From Brevibacterium atlanticum (GTDB taxonomy: Bacteria > Actinomycetota > Actinomycetes > Actinomycetales > Brevibacteriaceae), in NCBI RefSeq assembly GCF_011617245.1, contig NZ_CP050152.1:1488001-1552000 (forward strand): DNA of 64,000 nt, in the 5' to 3' direction. Within the stretch, counting starts at the first letter, position 1, and the number at the start of each line of letters is the position of its first letter. Of this stretch, positions 27,306 through 36,469 are shown piece by piece. The position numbers were made by a program, and so were the translations under genes. The notes beneath the pieces are model-generated. The model was not told where the DNA came from. It worked only from the letters and a program-made list of their open reading frames with translations, and ran no database searches.

Positions 27306-28391
27306 GTGGGAACGAAATCGATTCGAGTCGCGATTGCCGGATTGGGCAACTGCGCCTCGTCCCTGATCCAAGGTGTGGAGTACTACCGGAACGCGTCGCC
27401 TGGGACGAAGGTTCCCGGACTCATGCACGTGGAGTTCGGGGACTACCACGTCGGTGACCTCGATTTCGTTGCCGCCTTCGACGTCGACGGCAAGAAGGTC
27501 GGCGTGGACATCGCCGAGGCGATCACCGCCAGCGAGAACAACACCATCAAGCTCGCCGACGTCGAACCGACCGGCATCGAGGTCCTGCGCGGGCCCACCC
27601 TCGACGGACTCGGACAGTACTACCGCGACACGATCGTCGAATCCGATCGTGACCCCGTCGACGTCGTCAAGGCGCTCAAGGACGCCGAGGCGGACGTGCT
27701 CGTGTGCTACCTGCCCGTCGGATCGCAGGAGGCCGTCGAGTTCTACGCGCAGGCCGCCATCGATGCGAAGGTCGCCTTCGTCAACGCCCTGCCCGTCTTC
27801 ATCGCCGGCACCAAGGAATGGGACGAGAAGTTCCGCGCCGCCGGTGTGCCCATCGTCGGCGACGACATCAAGAGCCAGATCGGTGCGACCATCACCCACC
27901 GTGTGATGGCGAAGCTGTTCGAAGACCGCGGCGTCGTCCTCGACCGGACCTACCAGCTCAACGTCGGCGGCAACATGGACTTCAAGAACATGCTGGAGAG
28001 GCAGCGCCTCGAGTCGAAGAAGATCTCCAAGACGCAGGCCGTGACCTCGAACACCTCGGCCGAGCTGGCCGATCGTGACGTCCATATCGGTCCCAGCGAC
28101 TACGTCGAATGGCTCGACGACCGCAAGTGGGCCTTCGTCCGCCTCGAGGGACGCAACTTCGGTGACGCCCCGGTGGCGCTGGAGTACAAGCTCGAGGTCT
28201 GGGACTCCCCGAACTCCGCCGGCGTGATCATCGACGCCGTGCGTGCGGCCAAGATCGGACTCGACCGCGGCATCGGCGGAGCACTCATCTCCGCCTCTTC
28301 ATACTTCATGAAGTCGCCCCCGGAGCAGCAGGACGACGACGCCGCCCACGAGGCGGTCGAAGCCTTCATCCGCGGCGACGTGGAGCGCTGA
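27306..28391 (+). CDS. ino1: Inositol-3-phosphate synthase
   Basis: A 361-residue actinobacterial-type myo-inositol-1-phosphate synthase, making inositol phosphate from glucose 6-phosphate for phosphatidylinositol and mycothiol. The NAD-binding start [20 protein letters not shown] (about 7-26), the [15 protein letters not shown] segment, and [26 protein letters not shown] with its catalytic lysines are diagnostic. GTG 27306 has a strong AAAGGAG. A terminator follows. It is monocistronic. Confidence 0.95.
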   Translation: MGTKSIRVAIAGLGNCASSLIQGVEYYRNASPGTKVPGLMHVEFGDYHVGDLDFVAAFDVDGKKVGVDIAEAITASENNTIKLADVEPTGIEVLRGPTLDGLGQYYRDTIVESDRDPVDVVKALKDAEADVLVCYLPVGSQEAVEFYAQAAIDAKVAFVNALPVFIAGTKEWDEKFRAAGVPIVGDDIKSQIGATITHRVMAKLFEDRGVVLDRTYQLNVGGNMDFKNMLERQRLESKKISKTQAVTSNTSAELADRDVHIGPSDYVEWLDDRKWAFVRLEGRNFGDAPVALEYKLEVWDSPNSAGVIIDAVRAAKIGLDRGIGGALISASSYFMKSPPEQQDDDAAHEAVEAFIRGDVER

Positions 28392-28410
28392 GAACAGCGC
28401 GTGACAACGA

Positions 28411-28445
28411 GCGCGCCGACCGCAGCCATGCTGCGATCGGCGCGC
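28411..28445 (+). terminator. Terminator hairpin after ino1
   Basis: Fifteen-base arms (28411-28425, 28431-28445; GCGCGCCGA...TCGGCGCGC) with one mismatch and a five-base loop, starting 19 bases after the stop codon, followed by TTCGTCATT. The remaining gap before abgT holds a 13-bp direct repeat GGGGATCGGGCCG near 28500 and 28518. Confidence 0.75.
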
Positions 28446-28687
28446 TTCGTCATTGTCCGCACAACGGACGAGACGTCTGTCCGACGTGTGCGGCTGCACG
28501 GGGATCGGGCCGGCCGCCCGGGGATCGGGCCGCGGGGCGATGAGCCGCCTCAGCGCTTCCGGAATATGAGATCGCCGTGACACAACAGCGATTGTCCACG
28601 ACACTTGTCTCTTCGACGTGATTGCACTCACATGTGCGTCACACGGGCCGACGCACCGACCGGTGCGTCTACGACCGAGGAGAACCC

Positions 28688-30271
28688 ATGTCGAGCACCA
28701 CTACCTCAGCCGATGAGAAGAGCAGCGGTTCATCAGACCTCAACTGGCTGATGCGACTGCTGGTCGTCATCGAAAAGGTCGGCAACAAGCTGCCCCACCC
28801 GTTCTGGCTGTTCCTCTCACTGGCCGTCATCGTCATGATCCTCTCGGCGATCTTCTCCGCCACAGGGCTGAGCGCGGTCAATCCCGCCACGGATAAGACG
28901 GTGGCGGTGACGAACCTCTTCAGCACCGAATCGCTGCGCGAGATCGTCGCCGGGGCGACGAACAACTTCGTCACCTTCCCGCCGCTGGGACTCGTCATCA
29001 TCGTCCTCCTCGGCGTGGCCGTGGCCGAACAGTCCGGGCTCATCGCCGCGATGCTGCGCGGAACCATCGCCGGAGCCTCGCCGAAGTGGATCACCTTCAT
29101 CGTCGCTCTCGCCGGCACCGCCTCGTCGATCGCCTCCGACGCCTCGTACATGATCATGATCCCGCTCGGCGGGCTCGCCTTCAAGGCCGTCGGCCGCAAC
29201 CCGCTGCTCGGCTGCGTCGTCGCCTATGCTGCGACCTCGGGCGGATATTCGGCGGCGCCGATGGTCAACTCCCTCGACACCATCCTCGGCGGACTCTCGA
29301 CGTCGGCCGCCCACATCATCGACGACAGCTACACGGTCAGCCCGGTCGCGAACTTCTACTTCAACTTCGTCTCCATGTTCGTCGTCGCCGCCGCCGTCAC
29401 CCTCGTGACCGAGCTGCTGCTGACCAAACGCGCCGATCAGATCGAACTCGACCCCGAGGACGAGAACGACCCGGAGAACTTCGACGTCACGATGGAGCTC
29501 GAACCCAAAGAGAAGCGGGGCATGGTCTTCGCCGTGCTCGCCATCGTCGCCTGTGCGGCGATCCTCTTCTTCCTCGCTCTGCCCGCCGACTCGTTCCTCC
29601 GCGATGAGGCCGGAGGCTTCGGTCCCGAATCGGGTCTGATGGCAGGAATCGCCGGAATCATCGGTGTCGGCTTCTTCCTCGTCGGCATCGTCTACGGCTG
29701 CGTGACAGGATCGATCAAGACGACTGCGGATATTCCGGAGATGATGGCCAAGGGGCTGCTGCCATTCGTGCCGGTCATCGTCCTCTTCTTCGCAGCCAGC
29801 CAGTTCCTTGCGCTGTTCACGATGTCCAACCTCGGCGAGATCCTCGCGATCAAGGGAGCCGAGTTCTTCGGCGCCCTCAACACCGGCACGTTCGTCATCC
29901 TGCTGGGCGGTTGGCTGCTCACCGCGCTCGGCGCCATGTTCCTCACCTCCGGTTCGGGTCTGTGGACGCTCATGGCCCCGGTCCTCGTGCCGATGTTCAT
30001 GCTGCTTTCGATCTCCCCGGAGACCACGCAGGCGCTCTACCGCATCGGTGACTCGACGACGAACATCATCTCTCCGATGAGCCCCTACTTCGTCCTCGTG
30101 CTCGGGTTCATCCAGCGCTACCGGAAGGACGCCGGTATCGGCACTCTCCTGTCATTCACGATCCCGCTGTCGTTGGCGATGTTCCTCTTCTGGGGTCTGC
30201 TGTTCTTCATCTGGTGGGCCACGGGAATCCCGTGGGGCCCCGGATCGGCCACCGACTACCACATGGGCTGA
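28688..30271 (+). CDS. AbgT family transporter
   Basis: A 527-residue polytopic membrane protein of the AbgT family (founder: p-aminobenzoyl-glutamate importer; others export sulfonamides). Typical stretches are KVGNKLPHPFWLF, TFPPLGLVIIVLLGVAVAEQSGL, GTASSIASDASYMIMIPL, GYSAAPMVNSLDTILGG and the late GDSTTNIISPMSPYF. ATG 28688 follows GAGGAG. There is no amidohydrolase (abgA/abgB) beside it, so import versus efflux is open. Confidence 0.92.
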   Translation: MSSTTTSADEKSSGSSDLNWLMRLLVVIEKVGNKLPHPFWLFLSLAVIVMILSAIFSATGLSAVNPATDKTVAVTNLFSTESLREIVAGATNNFVTFPPLGLVIIVLLGVAVAEQSGLIAAMLRGTIAGASPKWITFIVALAGTASSIASDASYMIMIPLGGLAFKAVGRNPLLGCVVAYAATSGGYSAAPMVNSLDTILGGLSTSAAHIIDDSYTVSPVANFYFNFVSMFVVAAAVTLVTELLLTKRADQIELDPEDENDPENFDVTMELEPKEKRGMVFAVLAIVACAAILFFLALPADSFLRDEAGGFGPESGLMAGIAGIIGVGFFLVGIVYGCVTGSIKTTADIPEMMAKGLLPFVPVIVLFFAASQFLALFTMSNLGEILAIKGAEFFGALNTGTFVILLGGWLLTALGAMFLTSGSGLWTLMAPVLVPMFMLLSISPETTQALYRIGDSTTNIISPMSPYFVLVLGFIQRYRKDAGIGTLLSFTIPLSLAMFLFWGLLFFIWWATGIPWGPGSATDYHMG

Positions 30272-30281
30272 GGTGACGAAG

Positions 30282-30327
30282 GGCGCGGCGGCTGGGGTGG
30301 GCGGCTGTTCGCCGGCCCCGCCGCGCC
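30282..30327 (+). terminator. GC-rich hairpin after abgT
   Basis: Ten-base arms GGCGCGGCGG (30282-30291) and CCGCCGCGCC (30318-30327) around a 26-base loop that can pair further. It lies shortly after the abgT stop. The remainder of the gap to 30503 shows a weak TAGACT hexamer at 30426 and nothing else clear. Confidence 0.45.
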
Positions 30328-30503
30328 GGCCACCTCGGCGGTCTCCAAGAACTACCGGGATTACGATCGTGCAACGCTCACCGAGGCGGAGCCGGGAATT
30401 TCAGTGTCCGTCCAGGTGTTGTCGCTAGACTGGATCGTGAATCACCACTCGCGTGGCACCGCGTCGGCGCGAGCATTCTACTCAGATCGAAAGGATCTCG
30501 ACC

Positions 30504-31298
30504 GTGAGTAACCCCATGATGAACCGGGCGATCAACCAGGGCGCCCAGGCCGGACGCAATCAGCCGGTCATGTCCGATCAGGAACTCAACAACCTGTTCA
30601 ACCAGCCGGCCGCGGAGAACCGCAACGCCGGACCCCAGGTCGCCGACCGTGCGATGACTTACGACGACGTGATGATGAAGACCGGTGTGCTCTTCACCAT
30701 CCTCCTCGCTGGTGCCGTCCTCGGCTGGTTCGTGCCGATGCTCGCCTTCCCGGCGATGCTCATCGGACTCGTCCTCGGCCTGGTCAATGCCTTCAAGAAG
30801 GAACCGAACAAGGCCCTGATCATCGGCTATGCCGCGTTCGAGGGCGTCTTCCTCGGCGGCATCTCAGCGCTGTTCGAAACGCAGTTCCCCGGCATCGTCC
30901 TCCAGGCTGTGCTCGCCACGCTCAGCGTCTTCGGCGTCATGCTCGCCCTCTTCAAGTTCAAGGGCGTGCGCTACGGCTCGAAGATGATGAAGTTCATGAT
31001 GATCGCCGTCGGCGGCTATGCGATCTTCTCGCTCCTGAGCTTCGGGCTCGCCATGTTCACCGGCACCAGCATTCGAAGCGACTTCTCCATCTTCGGAATT
31101 CCGCTCGGCATCGTCATCGGCATCGTCGCCACCGTGCTCGCCGCGATGACCCTGATTATGGACTTCCAGATGATCGAAGAGGGCGTCAAGCACAAGATCC
31201 CGGAGAAGTACTCCTGGATGTGCGCGTTCTCGCTCATGGTCACCCTCATCTGGCTCTACATCGAGATCCTGCGTCTCATCTCCTACTTCAGAGACTGA
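30504..31298 (+). CDS. Bax inhibitor-1/YccA family membrane protein
   Basis: A 264-residue protein with a hydrophilic Asn/Gln/Met-rich N-terminus (about 1-55) and seven helices. The actinobacterial YccA-like family sequence is evident in DRAMTYDDVMMKTGVLFTILL, FEGVFLGGISALFE and the last helices with DFQMIEEGVKHKIPEKYSWMCAFSLMVTLIWLYIEILRL (two conserved Asp/Glu-bearing segments). Bacterial BI-1 proteins include Ca2+ leak channels and FtsH-associated modulators; the role here is unknown. GTG 30504 was chosen after GAAAGGA (30488-30494). Confidence 0.9.
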   Translation: MSNPMMNRAINQGAQAGRNQPVMSDQELNNLFNQPAAENRNAGPQVADRAMTYDDVMMKTGVLFTILLAGAVLGWFVPMLAFPAMLIGLVLGLVNAFKKEPNKALIIGYAAFEGVFLGGISALFETQFPGIVLQAVLATLSVFGVMLALFKFKGVRYGSKMMKFMMIAVGGYAIFSLLSFGLAMFTGTSIRSDFSIFGIPLGIVIGIVATVLAAMTLIMDFQMIEEGVKHKIPEKYSWMCAFSLMVTLIWLYIEILRLISYFRD

Positions 31299-31336
31299 TC
31301 ACCGGCAGCGACTGAACTCGCAGTCGATCATGTGAT

Positions 31337-31372
31337 CGAAGGGCGGATTCCCACATGGGGATCCGCCCTTCG
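31337..31372 (+). terminator. Terminator after the BI-1 gene
   Basis: Sixteen-base arms CGAAGGGCGGATTCCC (31337-31352) and 31357-31372 with a single mismatch and the four-base loop ACAT. Confidence 0.8.
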
Positions 31373-31414
31373 GCATCCTCACGGGGTCTTCGGCTGTCGA
31401 TCAAGGCGGAGCGA

Positions 31415-31444
31415 ATCTGTCGATAGGTGCACCTATCGACAGAT
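31415..31444. promoter_or_regulatory. 30-bp perfect palindrome (operator candidate) upstream of the aldolase/ALDH operon
   Basis: The half ATCTGTCGATAGGTG is followed without gap by its exact reverse complement, ending at 31444. A related half-site CCTATCGTCTGAGAT occurs at 31525-31539, nearer the gene at 31618. The size and perfection suit a dimeric or tetrameric repressor such as a GntR-family protein; no regulator gene adjoins. The rest of the 319-bp gap holds the terminator at 31337. Confidence 0.7.
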
Positions 31445-31617
31445 GCGCTGACGCTTGAACGAGGTGAATTCGGTTGGCAGCCTTCTGCCTCCGCCCTGCC
31501 CCATTGCTTGTGATCACTTTTATGCCTATCGTCTGAGATACCGACGATGACCGTCGGCGGACCGTCTTCACCGCCGAAGACCGGACCAGCATCCGCACCT
31601 CCTGAGAGGACCATTCG

Positions 31618-32508
31618 ATGACGAATCCGATGCGCGGCGTCTTCGCCGTTCCCACGACTCCCTTCGCCGAGGACGGTGCCCAGAACCTCGAGGCCCTGAG
31701 CCGACGCATCGACGAGGTCGTCGCTGCGGGCGTGACCGGCGTCCTCGGCCTCGGCGCCACAGGGGAGGCCCTGGCGCTGAGCCCCGCCGAACGCGAAGCT
31801 CAGATCAAGACCCTCGTCTCCGCCGTCGACGGTCGTGCCCATATCGTCATCGGATGCATGGCCTACACCCCGGCCGAGATGAGTGCGCAGATCAGCCGGG
31901 CCGCCGGTTGGGGAGCCGATGCCGTCATGGTCACCCCTCCCTTCTACGGCGGGCTCGAACCCGACGCCGTCATCGCTGCCCTGCATCCGGTCTTGGCCGC
32001 CGCCGAGGTTCCGGCCATGGTCTACAACAACCCGCATTCCACGGGTACCGACCTGCTCCCGGACCACCTCGCCGCACTCGCCGACACGGGAGGGCTCTGG
32101 AGTATCAAGGAGACCTCAGGAGCGGCCACCCGCATCCGTGAACTGCGTGAGACCCTCGGTCAGGACATCGAGATCTTCGTCGGCGCCGACGGGATCGCCC
32201 TCGAAGGATTCGCTCAAGGCGCCAGTGGTTGGGTCGCCGCCTCGGCGTGGCTGCTGCCCGAGCACTGCCAGCGACTGTGGGCACTCGCCGATTCGGGGGA
32301 CTGGGCCGGCGCTGTCGAGCTGTGGACGAAGCTCGGATCCGCGCTCGGGCTCATCGAGGGCAGCTCCGCGTTCGTCTCACTCATCAAACAAGCCCTCGGC
32401 CGCCGCGGGCACGAACAGGGACCGGTGCGCGCACCTCTGCCGACGGCCGACACGGAATCGCTCACCGCGCTTCTCGACGCGATCGCCGCCCTGGAGGAGG
32501 AACGATGA
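31618..32508 (+). CDS. Dihydrodipicolinate synthase/N-acetylneuraminate lyase family aldolase
   Basis: A 296-residue class I aldolase barrel. The carboxylate-binding GATGE (46-50), the catalytic Y136 (MVYNNP) and Schiff-base K164 (SIKETSG) are present. It is probably not the biosynthetic DapA, since it is coupled to an aldehyde dehydrogenase (next gene starts in its stop). Pairs of this kind dehydrate or cleave keto-deoxy sugar acids or hydroxyproline intermediates and pass a semialdehyde to the dehydrogenase, for example to 2-oxoglutarate; the substrate here is inferred only in these general terms. GAGAGGA precedes the ATG, and a 30-bp palindrome lies upstream. Confidence 0.88.
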   Translation: MTNPMRGVFAVPTTPFAEDGAQNLEALSRRIDEVVAAGVTGVLGLGATGEALALSPAEREAQIKTLVSAVDGRAHIVIGCMAYTPAEMSAQISRAAGWGADAVMVTPPFYGGLEPDAVIAALHPVLAAAEVPAMVYNNPHSTGTDLLPDHLAALADTGGLWSIKETSGAATRIRELRETLGQDIEIFVGADGIALEGFAQGASGWVAASAWLLPEHCQRLWALADSGDWAGAVELWTKLGSALGLIEGSSAFVSLIKQALGRRGHEQGPVRAPLPTADTESLTALLDAIAALEEER

Positions 32509-34022
32509 CCGACACCACCACGACCGATCAGGCCCTGCGCGACCGCGGCGAGGCCGCACTGCGCTCCATCATCGACGGCGACAACGGGCTGTGGATCGGC
32601 GGTCGACCCCAAACAGGTGACGGCGACCAGATCGACCTCATCTCACCGAGCGACGGAACGGTCCTCGGCAGCCTCACCGCGGCTGGCCGGCACCAACTCG
32701 ATGAGACCGTGACTCGGGCACGCACCGCCTTCGACACCGGCGACTGGGCCGGTGACGCGACGCTGCGGACCCGCGTGCTGCGTCGACTGGCCGACCTCGT
32801 CGAGGACGACGCCGCAGAGATCGCCTACCTCGACGCCGTCGAAGCCGGGAAGATCGCCGTCGGCAGCGTCGATGAGGACGTCCCTGATGTCGTCGCGAAC
32901 CTGAGGTTCGCCGCCGACCTCATCTCCCACGATGACGGCCGCTACCTGCGCAGCGCGGACGGCTGGGGGTGGGTGACGACAGTGCCCGCCGGCATCGTCG
33001 CCGCCATCCTGCCGTGGAACTATCCCATCGCCATGCTCGGTTGGAAGGTCGCCCCCGCACTGGCCGCCGGGAACGCGATGATCATCAAGACCTCCGAGGA
33101 CTCGACACTCAGCGCCCTCCACTTCGCCCGCCTCGCCACGAAGGCCGGCGTCCCCGACGGCATCCTCAACGTGCTCACCGGCACAGGTCCGGGCATCGGC
33201 GCCGCCATGGGGCTGCACGAGGACATCGACGTACTCACCTTCACCGGGTCCGGCCCAGTCGGGCGGTCCTTCCTCGAATCCTCCGCCCGGTCGAACCTCA
33301 AGAAGGTCTCCCTCGAACTCGGCGGCCGGGCCGGCTACATCGTCGACGCCGACCATGCCGGCGACTTCACCGCCATCGCCGCCGACATCATCGGGGCCGC
33401 GTTCGGCACGAGCGGGCAGAACTGCACGGCCGCCTCGCGGGTGATCTGTGTCGGTGCCGACGACGAACGCTTCGCCGACTTCCGCACCGCCCTCATCGCC
33501 GCGACCGAGGCACTGACCGTCGGCGACCCCTTCGATCCGGCGACCGACATCGGTCCCGTGATCAACACGAAAGCCCGCGACCGGATCACCACCTGGGTCG
33601 ACGAAGCCGTGGACCAGGGCGCGCGGATCGCGAACACCCGCGCCGAGGTGCCTCCCACCGGCACCTGGTACCCGCCGACCGTCATCGAATCCGTCCCCGA
33701 TGACAGCCGCCTCGGAAGCGGCGAGATCTTCGGCCCCGTCACGCACCTCGTCCGCTGCGACACCCGCGAAGCCGCGGTGGCCCTGATCAACGACGAACCC
33801 TACGGCCTGGCCTCGACCGTGTGGTGCGAGGACATCGGCCGGGTGCGCTGGTGGGCCGACCGGATCCGAGTGGGCACGCTCGCCGTCAACGGCTACAGCG
33901 AAGGCACCGAGGCGACCCCGTTCGGCGGAATGCGACAGTCCGGATTCTGGGGCCGCGACAACGGACCCGAAGCCCTGGCTTCCTATCAGGAGACGATGAC
34001 CGTGTGGGTGGCCGACGACTGA
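32505..34022 (+). CDS. NAD(P)-dependent aldehyde dehydrogenase
   Basis: A 505-residue ALDH with catalytic C307 (GTSGQNCTAASRV), general-base E271 (SLELGG), the ILPWNYP cofactor motif (about 168-174) and FTGSGPVGRSF. It oxidises an aldehyde or semialdehyde to the acid. ATG 32505 overlaps the aldolase stop (ATGA) after GGAGGAGG, so both are made together and probably act in sequence. The C-terminal VNGYSEGTEATPFGGMRQSGFWGRDNG fits betaine/aminobutyraldehyde-type enzymes, but substrate is not fixed by sequence. Confidence 0.92.
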   Translation: MTDTTTTDQALRDRGEAALRSIIDGDNGLWIGGRPQTGDGDQIDLISPSDGTVLGSLTAAGRHQLDETVTRARTAFDTGDWAGDATLRTRVLRRLADLVEDDAAEIAYLDAVEAGKIAVGSVDEDVPDVVANLRFAADLISHDDGRYLRSADGWGWVTTVPAGIVAAILPWNYPIAMLGWKVAPALAAGNAMIIKTSEDSTLSALHFARLATKAGVPDGILNVLTGTGPGIGAAMGLHEDIDVLTFTGSGPVGRSFLESSARSNLKKVSLELGGRAGYIVDADHAGDFTAIAADIIGAAFGTSGQNCTAASRVICVGADDERFADFRTALIAATEALTVGDPFDPATDIGPVINTKARDRITTWVDEAVDQGARIANTRAEVPPTGTWYPPTVIESVPDDSRLGSGEIFGPVTHLVRCDTREAAVALINDEPYGLASTVWCEDIGRVRWWADRIRVGTLAVNGYSEGTEATPFGGMRQSGFWGRDNGPEALASYQETMTVWVADD

Positions 34023-34056
34023 GCTCCACCTCGGAGCCGGACACACGGTCGAGGAC

Positions 34057-34062
34057 TACCAT
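34057..34062 (+). promoter_or_regulatory. -10 element of the 34069 gene (leaderless)
   Basis: TACCAT lies six bases before ATG 34069, which has no ribosome binding site. No clear -35. Confidence 0.35.
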
Positions 34063-34068
34063 GGGACT

Positions 34069-34386
34069 ATGACCACAGCCGCGGCGGAACTCGAGACCGA
34101 GGTGCGTCGACTCCGCATCCGGATCATCTCGCTCAGCCCCGCCCAACTCGACGAGGCGACCGCGACCGCATCCAGCCGACGACAGGCGATCGTCGACGCT
34201 CTCGCCGAGTTCTCGACCATCGCCTCGGCCGGACGCGAGGTTCCGTGGCTGAGCGATCAGGCGCTCGCCGACCAGATCGTCGTTCTCCTCGAGCACGGAC
34301 TCGGCACATCCGCGGGCCCGCCCCAGGAGGAGCAGATCCGCACCCTCACCGAGGCTGCCGTGCGTCTGCGTCGCACGCTCGCATGA
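34069..34386 (+). CDS. Hypothetical protein
   Basis: A 105-residue, mostly helical, hydrophilic protein with an acidic start (AAAELETEVRRLRIRII) and a mid-section REVPWLSDQALADQIVVLLEHGLG. No cysteines, no signal peptide, no membrane helix and no family recognised. A TACCAT hexamer six bases before the ATG suggests its own leaderless transcript; the molybdopterin oxidoreductase gene follows after 25 bp and may be cotranscribed. Confidence 0.6.
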   Translation: MTTAAAELETEVRRLRIRIISLSPAQLDEATATASSRRQAIVDALAEFSTIASAGREVPWLSDQALADQIVVLLEHGLGTSAGPPQEEQIRTLTEAAVRLRRTLA

Positions 34387-34411
34387 GGACCGGCAGGGGA
34401 GGCGAAGAGCG

Positions 34412-36013
34412 ATGACCGACCGTCGCACGTTCTCCTCCGTCCTGTCCGGGATCGTCGCCACCGTCATCTACTTCGGCACCGCCGAACTCATCGCCCGCGG
34501 ACTCGGCATCGTCTCGGCCCCGGCGCTCATCCTCGGCCAGATCCTCATCCCGCTCATGCCGACCGCCCTCATCAAGGCGGCGATCGCGGTCTTCGGCACC
34601 GGGGACAAACTCGCGCTGGTCATCACCATCGTCATCGGCGGAGCCGCACTCGGGGCGCTCATCGGCTGGATCGGTGCCAACCGACGGGGACTCTCGATCG
34701 TCCTGCTCATCGGCTTCGGCCTGCTGCCCGCCGTGCTCACCGTGACCACCGGCGACGAGCTGTCCGCCGCGCTGCCGACGCTCGGCGGGGTCGCCGCCGG
34801 CGCGATCGTCTACCTCGTGCTCCAGTACCTCCTCGATCGCGGCCGACACCGGGGATTCGACGAGGCGGGACGACCCGACGCACGACCAGCAGAAGGCCCG
34901 GCGACAGTCACAGGAGAACAGGACGCACGACGGCCCGACCGGCGGGCCTTCTTCGGCCTCGCGGCGGGACTCGGTGCGATCGGAATCGCGGCCGTCGCCG
35001 CCGGTCAGTCAGCGGCCTCGCTGGCCCGGAGTGCGGCAGGCACGGTGACGCGGCTCGTCCTGCCCCGCCCGGCCGCCTCGGCGCCGGAGATACCGGCCGG
35101 GGCCGAACTCGACGTCACCGGGCTCACCCCGTTGGTGACCGCGAATGAGGATTTCTACCGCATCGATACCGCGCTCATCCCGCCGTCGGTCGATGCCGAG
35201 ACGTGGCAGCTGCGCATCCATGGACTCGTCGAACACGAAGTGACGATCACCATGGCCGAGCTGCTCGACCTGCCGCTCGAAGAGCACTACGTGAGTCTCG
35301 CCTGCGTGTCCAACGAGGTCGGCGGGGACCTCGTCGGCAACGCGAAGTGGCTCGGATACCCGATCCGGGACCTGCTGGCCCGAGCGAAGCCGAAGGCCGG
35401 GGCGGACATGGTCCTCTCGGGCTCCGATGACGGTTTCACTGCCTCCACCCCGCTCGAGGTGCTCACCGACGACCGGGCGGCCCTGCTCGCGGTGGGCATG
35501 AACGGCCACGCGCTGCCCCGCGACCACGGGTACCCGGCGCGCCTCGTCGTTCCCGGTCTCTACGGGTACGTCTCGGCAACGAAATGGGTGACCGACCTCG
35601 AAGTCACCCGATTCGCGGACAGGGAAGCGTATTGGACGACCCGCGGCTGGTCCACGCATGGGCCGGTGCTCGTGGCCTCCCGCATCGACGTGCCGCGTCC
35701 CGGAGCGTCCGTGACGCCCAAGGACGGCGGACGGGTGAGCACCGCGGGCATGGCCTGGGCTCAGCACACGGGGATCGAGAAGGTGCAGGTGAGCGTCGAC
35801 AACGGCGACTGGCAGACCGCCGATCTCAGCGAAGAGCTCACCGCCGACACGTGGCGGCAGTGGCGGTGCGAACTCACCGGACTGAGCCGGGACACGCACA
35901 CGGTGAGCGTGCGCGCGATCGACGCCGACGGCAACATCCAGACCTCGCAGCGACGGCCTGCCATCCCCGGTGCCGCCACCGGTCTGCACGACCGCCAATT
36001 CACCGTGCAGTGA
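34412..36013 (+). CDS. Membrane-anchored molybdopterin-dependent oxidoreductase (sulfite oxidase family)
   Basis: A 533-residue protein in two parts. Residues 1-145 form four or five membrane helices; a linker follows, then RRPDRRAFFGLAAGLGAIGIAAVAAG (from about 170), which resembles a twin-arginine signal placed internally. The rest is the sulfite-oxidase fold: cofactor Cys C298 in SLACVSNEVGGDLVGNAKWLGYPI, RDHGYPARLVVPGLYGY, and a C-terminal Mo-co dimerisation domain (DNGDWQTADL, WRCELTGLSRDTHTVSVRAIDADG). The catalytic domain is probably on the outer face of the membrane. The substrate is unknown; such proteins include MsrP-like methionine sulfoxide reductases and sulfite dehydrogenases. 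Confidence 0.88.
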   Translation: MTDRRTFSSVLSGIVATVIYFGTAELIARGLGIVSAPALILGQILIPLMPTALIKAAIAVFGTGDKLALVITIVIGGAALGALIGWIGANRRGLSIVLLIGFGLLPAVLTVTTGDELSAALPTLGGVAAGAIVYLVLQYLLDRGRHRGFDEAGRPDARPAEGPATVTGEQDARRPDRRAFFGLAAGLGAIGIAAVAAGQSAASLARSAAGTVTRLVLPRPAASAPEIPAGAELDVTGLTPLVTANEDFYRIDTALIPPSVDAETWQLRIHGLVEHEVTITMAELLDLPLEEHYVSLACVSNEVGGDLVGNAKWLGYPIRDLLARAKPKAGADMVLSGSDDGFTASTPLEVLTDDRAALLAVGMNGHALPRDHGYPARLVVPGLYGYVSATKWVTDLEVTRFADREAYWTTRGWSTHGPVLVASRIDVPRPGASVTPKDGGRVSTAGMAWAQHTGIEKVQVSVDNGDWQTADLSEELTADTWRQWRCELTGLSRDTHTVSVRAIDADGNIQTSQRRPAIPGAATGLHDRQFTVQ

Positions 36014-36031
36014 GCGGCCGAATGTGCCCGC

Positions 36032-36460
36032 TCAGCCCCAGTTCTTCGCATCCGAGAGGCAGAACGGGTGCCCGGCAGGGTCGATGAGCACGACCCAGGT
36101 CTCGCCGGGCTGCGGATCGGCGCGGGTGGCGCCGAGGGCCACACATTGGTCGGCTGCGGCCTCGATGTCATCGGCTGCGAGGTCGAGGTGGAACTGCTTG
36201 TGCCCGTCATCGGGCCAGTTCGGGCGCTGATAGTCCGGGATCGTGCCGATGCCCAGAGCGTGGCTGGGGCCGGTGAGCATCGCATAGTTCTCATCGGAAT
36301 AGGCGATCGGCCAGCCGAGGACGGCGGAGTAGAAACGGCCGAGTGCCGCAGCATCCGGGGCGTCGAGGGTGACCATGGCCAGAGCGGCGATGGGGGACTG
36401 GGCCGTGCTGTCGGGGGCGGTCGGGTCTGTGGAGTTCTGTGTGTCGGTCATGTCTGACAT
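36032..36460 (-). CDS. VOC family (glyoxalase/bleomycin resistance-like) protein
   Basis: A 142-residue protein with the paired beta-alpha-beta-beta-beta modules of the vicinal oxygen chelate fold: AMVTLDAPDAAALGRFYSAVLGW (about 28-50), HKQFHLDLAADDIEAAADQCVALGA (about 87-111) and VVLIDPAGHPFCL near the end. The metal-site pattern is incomplete (H in FHLDL), so it may not be an enzyme with glyoxalase activity. It is convergent to the oxidoreductase gene and divergent from an AraC-type regulator nine bases away, so the promoters overlap. Confidence 0.85.
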   Translation of the reverse strand: MSDMTDTQNSTDPTAPDSTAQSPIAALAMVTLDAPDAAALGRFYSAVLGWPIAYSDENYAMLTGPSHALGIGTIPDYQRPNWPDDGHKQFHLDLAADDIEAAADQCVALGATRADPQPGETWVVLIDPAGHPFCLSDAKNWG

Positions 36461-36469
36461 TCTTGTCTC

